The notes: generated from the letters alone by a model not told the origin. Positions 8,434-19,289 are shown, counted from the stretch's first letter. The stretch is DNA of 40,699 bases from Scleroderma bovista (GCA_037178675.1 JAYMGJ010000447.1:1-40699), one strand, 5' to 3'. Made by a program: numbers and translations.

Positions 8434-9916
8434 GAAATTCTCCTCACCAACAAGGTGATTCTCCATACCACCTTGGGAGTTCTCCATTAACTCAGAGGAA
8501 GTCTCATTTGTGCTCAGAAAAGATCCTATTTAGTGTGGAGAAAGTCCCTTTTGCCCTTCAAAATGGTCCCATTATGCCTGAAGAAAGTCTTATTTGAACA
8601 CAGAAAAAGGCCCACTTAACCCCAGAGAAAGTCCTATTGATGCTCAGAAAATTGCTCAATTACTCTGGAGAATGCCTCTATTTGCACACAAAGAAATATC
8701 TATTTAACCCAGGAGAAAGTCCCATTTATACCCACAGAAAGGCCAATTTAGCCCTGGAGAAAGTCCCATATGCATTCAAAGCAACACTCATATAACCCTG
8801 GAGAAGATCTCATATTTACTCAATGAAAGGCCTATTTAGCTCTGGAGAAAGTCCCATTTACATCCAGAGAAAGGCCTGTTTAGCCTGGAGAAAGTCCCAT
8901 ATGCACCCAAAGTAAGGCCTATTTAATCCTGGAGAAAGTCCAATTTGGACCCCAGCCACCTGCTAAATAAATAAAATAATTATGGATAAATACATTTCTC
9001 CAATTGGGCTATGGAGAATCTCCAAGCATAGTGCTGGAGAATTATAATAGGGCTCTGGAGAATCCCCATGCATGGTGCTGGAGAATGGAGCATCTCCATG
9101 GGCAGCTGGGAATTTCCAACCTGTCAGGACCTCATAGGTAGATACATCTGTAGAAATATACAAACCTAATAGGTCCTAAATGGGGGTTGACTGAAGTGAT
9201 CCCTTAACATTTGGACCATGGTGGGCGAAAATCCTTTGTCGAGCAGAAGGCGGGACCAGCCTGTTTCAGGCTGGTCAAGAGGGGGAAAGTACACCATAGC
9301 CCACGAACACATCGCAAAGAGATGCTGGAAACATCTCAATGCTTTGTATGCACATCTGCATGCAGCACACTCTTCTAAATGCTCCCCTGCATAAGGGATG
9401 CTGCTTGGAACTGGCTCGAGCATAACATGCAAAGGAAGTAATCCGATTTTTGCCACCAGCATCCACAAAACTGACATAAGAAACATGTCGAGTTCAGTCC
9501 ACGGCTTCTGCACATCGTCCTGTATATTCCACACTCTGTTGACTCGGACAATGGGTATCATGTCCCACCTGTAGTTCAAACACAAGAATAATGTTCCAGA
9601 GCGGATGTGCAAACAAAAGAATGGCAAGTGAGGGTACCTCTCATCAAATACACAAATTTGATTACCCTCCATTAGAACCTCCGTTGAATCAAGTGCAGAG
9701 ACTAATTCAGCAGGGGGTGGTACAGGGGAGTTGGGAGAGACAATGACCCTGCCATCTATAACGAGTATGTACTTGTCAGGATGCTGAAATGCTTAAGAGT
9801 TAGCAATAAACATTGTGGATGGGCGACTAACTTACTAGCAACGGGGTGAGATACTGGATGGATGGGACAGAAATGATGGAGAAGGCTGGTGATAATGAGC
9901 GCGTCTGGCCGGGTGA

Positions 9917-11270
9917 AAAGGTCGTGGACGGAAGAGTAAAGGCTCACGAGTGTAAACACTTGGGAGCACACGCAAGGAGATGAAAGAAGTTGCAGGCAGG
10001 AAAGCAGAAGCTTGCTAGTGTAAACACTGAGGAGCATGCACAAGCAGGTGAAAGTGGCTGGTGGGAAAGTAGAAGCTTGCTAGTGTAAACACTCAGGAGC
10101 ATGTGTGGGCAGGTAATACTCTGGTTGCGGGTGGAAAATCAGGAGTGTGGGCGGACAGGTGACAAGGTCATGGGCAGACAAACCAAAGCTCACCAGTGTA
10201 AACACTGGGGAGCACATCTGGAAAAGGTGAAGAACAGGAGTAGTGTTGAGGAGGATCTCACCAGTGTAAACACCAGGGAGATGGTTGAGCACAACGTGAA
10301 TTGGTGGCATGTGGCACTGGCAACGAGTTAATATAGCCAATATTTGCCATTGTTTGTCCAGAATGTGCCGACAGTTGCTGAAGCGCTATCTTTTCTTCTT
10401 ACCCTGCTACTCCCTTACCCACTACTCCCTGGTGTTTAACACCATGGAGTACTCTCTCTGCTGGCCAACACTAGCTGCCTGCAGTTTACTGTGGACAGTG
10501 TCATGTTGAGAAAGTAAGTGCTTAGTCATCACTAGCACGTGACTTCTCTCTAGAGCCTTGACACATGATGTGTCTGGACTCGCCATCTCCTCACATGTTA
10601 ACAAGTGACTAACTGGAGTCATACCCTTATCTATGACATATCAAGATTATGTTCCTTCTGGAACATTCTTATGGGTCGATCTAGACCATTTTCTTATCTC
10701 TTATCTTACCCCACTGTGGCCTTCTATTCTATGAGTTTCAGGACTACTATGTTGTACTTACCTACCTGTGTTCCAGAGGCTTCTCACTTTACATGGTCTG
10801 TGCGCAGCTACTGTATAAATACCCTTATGTTTCTTGGTAGTGAAGAGTAGGATTTTACCCACTACATTTTATCCTCTGTCAAGAATCTTACTTTGGTTAA
10901 TCCCTTCAAGTTTAAACCAACTAGCAAGAGTGAGTTAGGAACTTCTATTATCATTCTTGTCTAGGCCCTCTGTGCTTGTCCATCTCCGGACAGTACTTCC
11001 CTTTACGTTGTTCCCATGGGCTCTTCTCCTTGACAATGCTTGCCGGATTACCGCCCCACTACTCCCTGGTGTTGAACACTAGCGAGTATCTCGTGTCCAT
11101 GGCCATTTATTGTCGCCGTCAAGATCATTTACTGTGGACAGTGTCCCTTCCTCGGGCTTTTCTTGTCTTGACCATACTTGCTGGATTACTGCCCCGCTAC
11201 TCCCCAGTGTTTAGCACCAAGGAGTGCCTCTTGATTCACGCCAACACCATTACAATGTGGTGACGTTTGA
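9917..11270. repeat. Repeat R1, copy 2, with a solo LTR inside
   Basis: This copy matches 1170-1934 and 30770-31600. AGTGTAAACAC-type sites lie at 9949, 10017, 10082, 10195 and 10263. Its second half carries the units of about 130 bp (TTTACTGTGGACAGTGTC...), interrupted by a 502-bp LTR at 10504-11005. It lies between the 5' end of family A copy 1 and the 3' end of family B. CG sites are better preserved here than in copy 1. I see no protein conserved among the copies. Confidence 0.8.
10504..11005 (+). mobile_element. Solo LTR, copia-like, inside R1 copy 2
   Basis: The element starts TGTTGAGAAAGTAAG with CACGTGAC nearby and contains a TATA-like GTATAAATACCC near 10812. R1 copies 1 (about 1735) and 3 (about 31360) lack it and give the empty site GTGTCGTTCCCATGG. 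The flanks TGTCA (10499-10503) and CGTTG (11006-11010) look like a 5-bp duplication degraded partly by C-to-T and G-to-A change at a CG. The right end lacks a clean terminal CA, so that boundary is uncertain by a few bases. Confidence 0.65.
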
Positions 11271-11422
11271 TCTGGACTCATCGCCCATGTACCTTGGTGA
11301 GTTTGTCCTGTCATTTGGCCTGCAATCCAATTTTCAACTTACCTCCATCCTATCAATGGTCAATCTTATGTACCATAGGTAGCATCATCAGGTTTTCTTC
11401 ATGGGAACATTTGTCGCCACAT

Positions 11423-13870
11423 TCAAATAGTACAAGGATGACTATAACCATAGATGCTATACCACTTGAATTTCTCAGTGGGTATTTGAGCATGGAATTT
11501 TGGTGGTTGCCTTTCCAACCATTCCTCGTCATAAAATGCCCGTGGCAAACTGGCGACCGCCTTACAGGAGCTTTGTGGATTCCCTATTCCCCGTCTCCGT
11601 TTTACTGGCTTCGATCCCCTTGGAGCGAAGATGTCAGTGTCCACCAGTCACTGATTATCAATAATTTGCAACTCTGTCTTGAGATCCGTCCTCCAAGGCA
11701 TCACCTTCGTGTGGTATATGATCTCAATTTCGTCCTCCATTCCACTTTCGTCAGAACTCATCCTATCTGCGCCAAGCTGCTCCAAGACGTCTGTCAACCA
11801 CCTCCAAATGTTTGCGTCATCTTTTCTGCATCCTTCTTCATCTCTGCCACCCCCTGGGCAATGATTAGGCATCATTTGTATTTCTTCAGGTGTGATCAGT
11901 CACCCCTCATTTGGCAAAGAACCAAGTCTCACCCTGACCCTCCGCTCTTGCACTCTGGTCCTTTTCAGCCTTCTATTGGTGTACTTGATCCTATGTTCCT
12001 CTATCTCATCGGCATGTTCGATCTGTCCCATATCTGTTATGTGCGGTTGCGCTTGAGCCCATTCTCGCTTGATGCCACAGAACTTTTCATGGATTGCTAC
12101 TTCCCAATACATCCGAGTTTTCTTGGGGAACGGGGGTGGTTTTATCTTCTTGAGCTCTGTGATAAGTCGATCTGTCAGAATGTCTATGATTGCTTCATTC
12201 CAGGGTGAAGTTGGGGCGCTGCTCATGTCCCATTGTGGGTAGTTGTGGTTGGGTCCGTCACCACCCAATGAAAATTCTTCCAGTTGCTTCGGTGTAGCTG
12301 GAGCGAAACTTCTGAAGTCTTCATCTCGCTCGATGTTAAATACCTGTTTGAATAAATTCTGCACATAGGCCTACAACCACTCATGAGTTTTTCTTTTTTC
12401 TTTTGCAGTAATTGTTTGTATCATACTAGATGCTCCGAGCAGTGACCACAATCCTTCTCATTTTTCAGGCCATTATCTTTTTTTCATTGTTTCACCCTTT
12501 GAGGTGTTGGGTTTGAGGATGAAGCCCCTTTCTTGATACCGTGTTCATCCAGCAATCGATTCAGCATGGATTCCATGTGTTTCAACATCTTGTCTTCCCC
12601 GCCACTATTCAGTTCAGGTTTTGGTTCTTGTCTTTCATCATCGCTTGATCTGTTGTCATCATCTTCATCTTCATCATCCTGTCAAGGCATTTAGGTATGC
12701 TCGTACAAGACTCTCCAGGCGATTACTGTGAGTTCTCCTATGATTCTGATTCTCTTTGAGACCCGAGATTGCACCTTCTTCACTTGGGCGCACACGTGTG
12801 AACCCCTCTGACTGGAATGTGGTTTTCGTGGTACTCAGGATTCTTCCCTGCTAAAGTCTTGGGATGGAGTGTGTGACCCGGTCGGCTATGTGGTGCTTGA
12901 GATTCATCCCAGTCAAAGTCTTGGTATGAGGTGTGCAATTGGCTACGTGATGGCAGTGGTCTGGGGGTAGTATTGCTGTTGGCATCGCAGGTGGGCTCCC
13001 TGACTCTTCTTGGGGACCTGATGGTGCTGGCCTGGGGTTAATATTAATGTTGGACGTTGCAGGCATGGATGCATGTTGAGCTGGCAGTGACTGCATCTTT
13101 TTCTGGGGTAATGGCTCAGCTTTGGGGAAACCCTATGCTTGTTCCTCACCTGTAGCTCGTGCAGATTGTGTTTGTGCTGTTTTGCCATTGTGGCTAGTTC
13201 ATTTTCCTTTTGCACCTACTCAAATCTTGTTGATTTGCCTCCCTGAGTTGGGTACTGTACTCACCCGCATTCACTCTTTCTCTTGTTCCAGAATTTCCAC
13301 CTATTTCTGATCCTGAGCCTGAAGTTGTGATTTCATATCTGTGATCTCTTCCATTTGTTTCTACAAGACGTAAGTCAAAATCACTGCTGCAGCCTTGCAA
13401 CTCACGTTTAATAGATTGGACCTCTGATTCCCCATGAACCATCCAACATTCTGTTGGAAGTCCTCGATACTTTGATGCTGTTGGACTTGAGCATCCTGCA
13501 GACTCCTGATCAATGCCTAAATTTCTCCAGCATGAATTGAAGCACTTTCACGTTTCGCAAGACATAACACAATTTCTTCATTTTGGCGAGAGACTTGGGT
13601 GAGTGATGCTTTGGATTGTTGGAGTTCTTCTCGTAGACTTTGGGAATAATTGACTTCTTGTAATCTCACTTTTGATTGTACCCACTCTTCAGCAGGATTT
13701 TTACCAGCTCTTGGATTGTTGTTGTCAGGGTTGTCGGGGCTGGCATCTCGGGGATGGTACCGTGGGTGCTGAGCATCAGCTTCCATTTGGTTGGAAGAGG
13801 TCAGGGGGGTGGTGTTGGCAGCTGCCGTGGGATGATGCAGGAGGGTGTCAATATTCATGTGTCCAGTCAA
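11423..13870 (-). pseudogene. Family B gene (coiled-coil/acidic agaric protein of unknown function), fullest copy
   Basis: Read on the minus strand, the N-terminal part (13870-13517) is Asn/Pro/His-rich. It leads into a Gln/Glu-rich coiled coil (LREELQQSKASLTQVSRQNEE) that continues after a TAG at 13517-13519 through IRSLQDAQVQQHQSIEDFQQ. A low-complexity region follows near 13215-12850. An acidic stretch near 12680 comes next, then FKQVFNIERDEDFRSFAPA (about 12350) and the C-terminal segments EIIYHTKVMPWRTDLKTELQ and FAPRGSKPVKRRRG. A TGA at 11648-11650 breaks the last two apart. I recognise the C-terminal half as a recurrent agaric family with no known function. Introns are likely near 11890 and 12400, but their borders are not secure. 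The gene lies 3'-adjacent to R1. Confidence 0.7.
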
Positions 13871-13930
13871 GGGTTCACAGTGGGGTTGTCAAAGTCAATT
13901 CTTGGGTGATCCTCCCCAGAGTTCAACTCT

Positions 13931-14690
13931 AGGGAGACTTGAACATATTTGAAATGCCTCTTGAACTCTGGAGTGCAATAAATAAACCTCGAGCCCTAAT
14001 TGTGATTGTGTGATCATAATATGCACTCCAGCTCTAATTGTGGTGATTATGAAGTTCGATTTGTACAAAAATTATTTACCCTGAATAAACATTTATTTAC
14101 CCCAAAAACAAGTCTAAATGACTTATGCTGAATGTAAACCACTTATGCCAGATGTAAAATACTTTTGCTGGATGGGACAATCTACTTATGCCGAATATAA
14201 ACCACTTATGCTGAATGTAAACCACTTATGCCGAATGTAAATTCTTATGCCGAATGTAAACCACTTATGCCGAATGTAAAGTAGTACTTACACCAAATGT
14301 AACCTACTTAGTAGTTATGATGTACAAGTTGTGCAATAATCATCACACAAATGCTACAAGAAATGCATGTATTAAAAGGCTAGTAATATGTAGTAAACAA
14401 TTGATGCCAGGGGGTCAGAGGTTTAGTATGTAAGTGTCGGTGACCAAGTAGTCTGCACGAAGAAGATATTATAAGATGAAGGTATGTGATGATTTATGAG
14501 TGAAGTGATGATGGTGGTCCATATTGAAGGAATGAGTGGTAGGGTGGAATGAGAGAGTGTAGGTATTATAGTAGTATGCTACGAAGAGTAGAAAGGTATG
14601 CAATGATTTATGAGTGAGGAAATGATGATGGGGTGTTCGGAATGAGAGAGTGTAGGTATCATAGTAGTATGCAACTAGAAATGAAATTCA
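13931..14690. other. Non-coding interval with minisatellites
   Basis: No ORF here has protein character. It contains a 20-bp minisatellite at 14107-14310. It also contains a duplication of about 110 bp: GATTTATGAGTGA and AATGAGAGAGTGTAGGTAT recur at about 14484/14596 and 14547/14641. Otherwise it is simple AT-rich sequence between family B and the next gene. Confidence 0.6.
14107..14310. repeat. 20-bp minisatellite, CCACTTATGCCGAATGTAAA
   Basis: About nine degenerate copies of the unit run in tandem. CCG and CTG/CCA variants of the same position suggest loss of CG within the array. Confidence 0.75.
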
Positions 14691-14699
14691 CGATTCACC

Positions 14700-16335
14700 T
14701 TCCATGGATTTACTGACTCATCCATTTTAAATGATCCCAAAAAGGGTGGACAAGTAGTAGGACTGGCTGTTGGACTCCTAGTAGAGTAGAAGTCACAGGA
14801 GCACAAGGTGCACTCGTTGGTGCATCCAAGGTGGTGACAGTAGCTGGTGGCAATGCAGGTGATAATTCAGGTGACGAAGGGATGAAAATGTCGGAGCCAA
14901 TGTCCGAAGAGTCATTGGAAGTGAGATCAATAGCAGCAGCTGATGAAGAAGGTCCAGCTACTGCACTACCTGCATCAATAAATAATCGTAAACTGAACTC
15001 ATATAGACAATATACTACATGACTTACTGATTGTACACTGGCGTTTGGAATGACGAATTGCAAGTGGCTAATATGAAGTATAAAGGGTTATCATGACGAT
15101 TAATGCCTTGAACCTGTCATGACTTACAGTATCAAGCTCGGAATCAGAATCAGCTTTTCGTAGCTCAAAGTCTGAAGAACCAATATTGTCTCCACCATCA
15201 TCACCTCCATGATCCTCACTATCCTCACTATCCGAACCATTCAAGGAGGCAGTCAGACTAGTGGCCTTTCCCTTGCCTTTGAAAACAGCAGCTCTTTGGG
15301 CCCATCTCACAAGAATGACCCTTGGTATAGTCTTTCGTGTGGCTAAGTAGCATATGTTCCCAGTTAGCAGAAGACTAAGCAAAGGGTGACAGCTTACCTA
15401 AAACAATGACTCGTTCTTCATGTGCTTGACACTTTCCACCTTTCATCGTTGTGTAGATGTCTTCCCCAGTAAAGTAATCTTTTCCACTGACAAGAGAGGA
15501 GGTATTCCGATTCTTCTCACAAAGAACCAAGGGATGTAAGTATTGCTGGTCATCGGTACTTTCCATGGCATCATAATTATCGTTCACAATCTAAAGACCA
15601 GTTAGCCATCAAAAGACAACCATGGATCTAATGCAACAGACTCACCTTTGGAAGACCATCAAGATATGTGAAAAGGTGCTGAGGAAGTGCATTACAAAGG
15701 AGGGACTTTTCAAACTGAGAGTAAGTCCAATTACGATTGACAATATAACGATGACGAAGGTCAGTGCAAGCCAAACCCATTGTTTCAAGACGATTTAAAT
15801 CCCCATGATCAAGATGAGTTTGCTTCAAGGTTGGAAAGAGGCACTGAAGATCTGAACCAGTTGCTTCAAGGTTATTCTCATCGACATCACCTGTAGGCTG
15901 AAACCCATAGATTGTAAATTCAAAATAGGACATAAGCTAAAATAGACTTACTGCCCTTATTCCACAAGGGAGAACGATGATCCATGACACCTCAAACTTG
16001 ATGTCCTTTGGTCGACCCTAAAAAGTGGAGTAAGTAAAATTAGTCGTTGACTTGGCAGACAGAAACTCACATTCTTCTTTTGACCACTTGCCAATCTTCC
16101 CTTTCCGAGGTTGAGTCGACCTCTTGGGAATACGAGCCATAGGAAGTCCACTGCGATGGGAGGAACTTGATAAGGCACCCCCAGAAGATGATGCTGAAGG
16201 ATGATAAGAGAAATTTGAGGGAATAACCTTGGCTAACACCGATGCAACCATTGAGTCAGATGACTGATGCTGCATCGTCAAGGAGTATGGATTTTCTGAG
16301 GATGAAAAGGCCACACTTCTGGACCTTTTTACCAT
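14700..16335 (-). pseudogene. Agaric gene of unknown function, six exons, with a premature stop
   Basis: Exons read on the minus strand are 16335-15952, 15897-15646, 15590-15398, 15342-15128, 15067-15028 and 14969 to about 14700. The introns of 54-60 nt have GTAAGT, GTGAGT or GTAAGC donors and end in CAG or TAG. The protein starts MVKRSRSVAFSS and has a Lys/Glu motif GKWSKEECEFL. It continues with DIKFEVSWIIVLPCGIRA, RHRYIVNRNWTYSQFE, YLHPLVLCEKNRN and VILVRWAQRAAVFKGKGKA. Its tail is very acidic and Ser-rich. I recognise the arrangement from agaric genomes without a known function. An in-frame TAG at 16018-16020 interrupts exon 1. A frameshift near 14775 is suggested because the other frame ends plausibly in KMDESVNPWK before a GT. 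The acidic tail and basic head would suit a nuclear protein, which is inference. Confidence 0.7.
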
Positions 16336-16517
16336 GATAGACAGGTATTAAAGAATGCAAGGGATAATAAAGGATTGTAGGGTGTTGTATTAGGATGAGA
16401 AAAAGGTTGGCCAGGTGAGGGATGAAAACGAATGCAGCGAAGTAAAAGTTCTCACACTCCAACTAAACTATTCGAGAGCCACCATGCCATACGAACACAT
16501 ATAATCTACACAACTAG

Positions 16518-18534
16518 TTACTCTGTATCCATAACAACATCTAATGTTTGGTACAAAACAATAAGGGCCTGGCACCACCTGATTGCTCTTGGTCGCCAGA
16601 TGAAATCAGGCAACACAATTGTAAGGTCTTGTTTCCCTCGCTTTCTGCCAGAAATGACTTCAATCTCTGGATAACCATCTTCGTCCCATTCTTCCTGCAA
16701 CATGCCCAGACCTGAAGGTATATATTCAATTGCCTCCACCTCCTCCAAGGCCTGTTTGAAAACTGCCTCAGCATCAATGTGATTAAATGGATTTTGATCT
16801 TCAGGAGCTTGAGCCCCTTCATTTAAAAATTGTGCTGCCTGTTCATCAGCAATTAATGAGGCAACCATTGCAAAATCAGTGGTTTCAGGAGGAACATCCA
16901 TCTTCCCACTCTTCGTCATCCATATCTGAACTTGAGGATACTTGTGTGGATGTCGATGATTGTATAGCTGAGCCAAGATAATATTGAATAACCTCTGGGT
17001 GAATTGTCACCTCATGTGAGGTGTAAAGGCCATGCTCTAGCTGCCCTGTGAAACGCAGGTCCTAAGAGAATATAGGTAAGAAATATGATGGATAGATATC
17101 TAACTGCTTACATTTGGACTTTGATTGTGTCCTTCTCCAGAAATTGGATGGGCATTCCATTCCTCGCAAAAGGTTATGCAGTCCTGATTAATCTCATTTA
17201 AAAATAAATGATGCAGGAGCCACAAGTGTTCAGGATTGTAGCGATCTAGTTGGTGACAGTGTTCCAGTCATAGAAAGAAGGCCCTCCATTGACGTGCAAA
17301 GTGAGCACCAACCTCCACCCAGGTACGTTCAATACGGGTCTTATGTGTTGATCTAAATTTTCAATCATTCTATCCAATCATATTTGGAGCAACAGTTACT
17401 TACTTTCCCCACATGAAACTGCCACGATTGCGACCACGAGTCATAATCATGAAGACAGAGACATCTTTATTCTCCCCTCCTTGGTCACCACGTACATGGG
17501 ATGGTAAACCATATTGGTCAATGGCATGCTGGAAGGTTTTTAGCACAGTTGCTGCCCTGTTGTCTATGTGTGCCTCCAGCCCAACAACCTAATATAAATC
17601 AAAACATTGTCTAGGGATAAACAACCGACACTTACTGTACGACAATATCCATCAACAATGCCATGGATTACGATTCCCCAGTGAATAAGTTTATGGTGAC
17701 CATCCAGATGCCATACAGCATTGGGCCATGGAACCTGATACTGACGCCGATGAATGGTAGTCCGCTGGCGAAGAACATTCCCTAGTGGATCAACTTGATG
17801 CAATGAGGCAGAGATACGGTTGCGTTGAATACGTAGCCCATGTCGACATAGTGATCATGATAGGTACCTGATTCCAGACTGAGGTTTGAGGGTCCGAAAG
17901 TGTTGAATCAGCTGGTCAAGATCGCCATCAGATATCGAGGTGTGACCATAGTTAATATCATATTCTTTGAGGTAAGAGCGCAGGGTGTGACGATGAATTC
18001 CAAGCAGCCGAGCAAGTTTTGTGACTGAAATATGCCTTCCTGGAGCCATTGCAGCCTGCAGCAATGCAATATTTGGTCTCTTTCGAGGCCTCCCAGGACA
18101 CCGATTATGCACAGTGTCAATAGGCTGCATATAGCTGATGTGCAATGTCTCTCTGCCAGGATGTCAGAGATGTCAGAGATGGGTGGATGGGTGGATTAGA
18201 TGATTAGTAGATGGAAGACTTACTGTCCAATTGCAGCCTTCTGAGCATCGCTCAGCTGACACAAAAGAGTTCCAAAATGCACAGTACATTCTACTACCCA
18301 TTCAAGTAGCAGGTTGTTCTGGTTGTTCTGTCGAGCTAATCCCTCTAGAGCATGCAAAATGGACACTGCCTCTACAACTATCGCATTATAGTGGAATTGA
18401 AGACAAGAAACATCGCTTTGGGTCTGCAAGGCTTGAGTTGCATGTAAAAAGGTCCTATCCAAGTTTGCTTTTGCTTGAAGCACTTGTGCTGGCCAAGATG
18501 CATAGGAATGATCAGGTAATTCTGGAAGTGACAT
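16518..18534 (-). pseudogene. DDE integrase-core gene (domesticated-integrase-like agaric family), five exons, disabled
   Basis: Exons on the minus strand are 18534-18224, 18152-17636, 17588-17404, 17352-17112 and 17061-16518, with introns of 71, 47, 51 and 50 nt (GTAAGT/GTAAGC donors). The N-terminal region is helical. Exon 2 holds a helix-turn-helix-like VTKLARLLGIHRHTLRSYL. The first catalytic Asp is in VWHLDGHHKLIHWG, the second in HVRGDQGGENKD, and the Glu in KTRIERTW. These are the marks of a retroviral-type integrase core in a cellular gene family that agarics carry in many copies. TGA stops at 17855-17857 and 17268-17270 replace codons that are Arg-like in the family as I remember it. 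A CATC duplication (16895-16902) shifts the frame before VPPETTDFAM. No LTR, protease or RT accompanies it. Confidence 0.85.
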
Positions 18535-18671
18535 GGAAACAGCAACTTGGTGGTGGTCGTAACTTCACAGTATTGGTGGGCTGCCACTGATTAAGTAATG
18601 CTGTGCAACAGTTGGTCCCTCATTTTCTTGACGACTTACTCCCATCACTTTTTCCATCTTCAGTTATTCTG

Positions 18672-18878
18672 ATGACTCCAGACAAACATCCTAAATTTTA
18701 CTTTCATGATGGAAATATTGTTTTTCAGGTATGGAGGCATTTTCCTGATTATGTATGCCATTGATGTGATTTGATCATTGATGCAGGCCGAGTACACACT
18801 CTTTCGTGTACACAGGGGAATTCTTTTGCTGCATTCTCCTGCCTGTCAAAATATCCTAACCATGCCCTCTGGTGTACC
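18672..18878 (+). pseudogene. BTB/POZ-domain gene, 5' stub cut by a copia LTR
   Basis: ATG at 18672 opens MTPDKHPKFYFHDGNIVFQ. A 58-nt intron (18729-18786, GTATGG...GATGCAG) joins in frame to AEYTLFRVHRGILLLHSP. This is the start of the BTB fold as found in large agaric BTB families (DGNIVFQ then TLFRVHR). Coding ends at 18878, where an inverted copia LTR begins. The rest of the domain is not found on the other side of the element, where chromovirus sequence follows. It is divergently oriented from the integrase-like gene. In other BTB proteins this domain mediates dimerisation or cullin binding; here only about 45 residues remain. Confidence 0.7.
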
Positions 18879-19156
18879 TGTTAAGATAAACCACAAAGGA
18901 GCACACTTGTGCCCAGTGTCAGAGACTAAATTATGAGGAGAGCTACAGATTATAGACCTTGTGCCCAGTGTCAGAGACTGAAGAGAAAGGACTCTGGGCA
19001 CGAAAATTTCAACTACACAAACAAAGCAAACAAGGAAAAACAGTGTAACACAAAAGCCACAAATCACCTGATCAACCTGGAAAGGAAACACCTCAAGTAA
19101 TCACTGCAAATGCGCCACACAACACCACAAGAGTGCACAAACACTCAATATCAACA
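18879..19156 (-). mobile_element. Copia LTR, inverted relative to its coding region (L1)
   Basis: The reverse complement starts TGTTGATATTGAGTG and ends TCTTAACA (278 bp). It is nearly identical to L2 (22052-22329) over the U3-side 210 bp but differs near the U5 end (TTTATCTTAACA against ATTATTTGAACA). Its U3 end is joined directly to CTTTA (19157-19161) and the element's leader, the wrong way round for a normal 5' LTR. Its U5 end abuts the BTB stub. Confidence 0.9.
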
Positions 19157-19289
19157 CTTTAGACCACCCTCCTGCTGCTGCGCAACTTTTTTCACCTACT
19201 ACATCGATTTCCACTCTTTGCCTCTCTGCCCCAGCCTCAAAACTCGCTCCCCAGCCCTCCTTTGCTGCCCCCATCGCATTCCCATCCCC

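Larger units (their letters stand above)
6777..9198. mobile_element. 2.4-kb foldback element (giant palindrome) inserted in family A
   Basis: The left arm 6777-7957 (1181 bp) and right arm 8065-9198 (1134 bp) are inverted copies around a 107-bp spacer. The ends are CACTTCAGTCAACCCCCATT and its complement. A 7-bp duplication ATCCCTT sits at 6770-6776 and 9199-9205. Both arms carry a minisatellite of about 44 bp outside, a 21-bp minisatellite in the middle, and about 180 bp of unique sequence next to the spacer. The arms differ mainly in repeat number (nine against five 21-bp units). No transposase is encoded. The superfamily cannot be decided: 7-bp duplications do not fit the common classes cleanly. 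Confidence 0.9.
4609..9916 (-). pseudogene. Family A gene copy 1: large agaric protein of unknown function, interrupted by a SINE and a foldback element
   Basis: The gene runs on the minus strand. Its first visible exon (about 9916-9836) splices across a 52-nt intron (9835-9784, GTAAGT...GCTAAC...TTTCAG) into HPDKYILVIDGRVIVSP. A 69-nt intron (9637-9569) then joins to DERWDMIPIVRVNRVW. Coding stops at the foldback element (9198) inside MLRD and resumes at 6770 with SPISQFSPSPPR. It stops again at the SINE (6654) after AHVPI and resumes at 6480 with WVWWGLCDKKAQ. Downstream segments include PGETWQQFFTRQEQ, DEWDICTEF, GRAALMKGGIIGRLAREAF, then a frameshift near 5095, DDDLVEDEEQLICGVYK, a 53-nt intron (4936-4884), and SWWPKQSMWEESGLDVGYW. 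A TGA stop lies at 5990-5992. I recognise the family from agaric genomes, but no function is known to me. Confidence 0.8.

Noticed and set aside
6777..9198. An assembly artefact (inverted duplication)
   Set aside because: The arms differ in repeat number and scattered bases, a distinct 107-bp spacer exists, and a target duplication with frame continuity supports a real insertion.
14107..14310. Another array considered as CRISPR or centromeric satellite
   Set aside because: Short degenerate 20-bp direct repeats, only about nine units, no spacers. An ordinary minisatellite.
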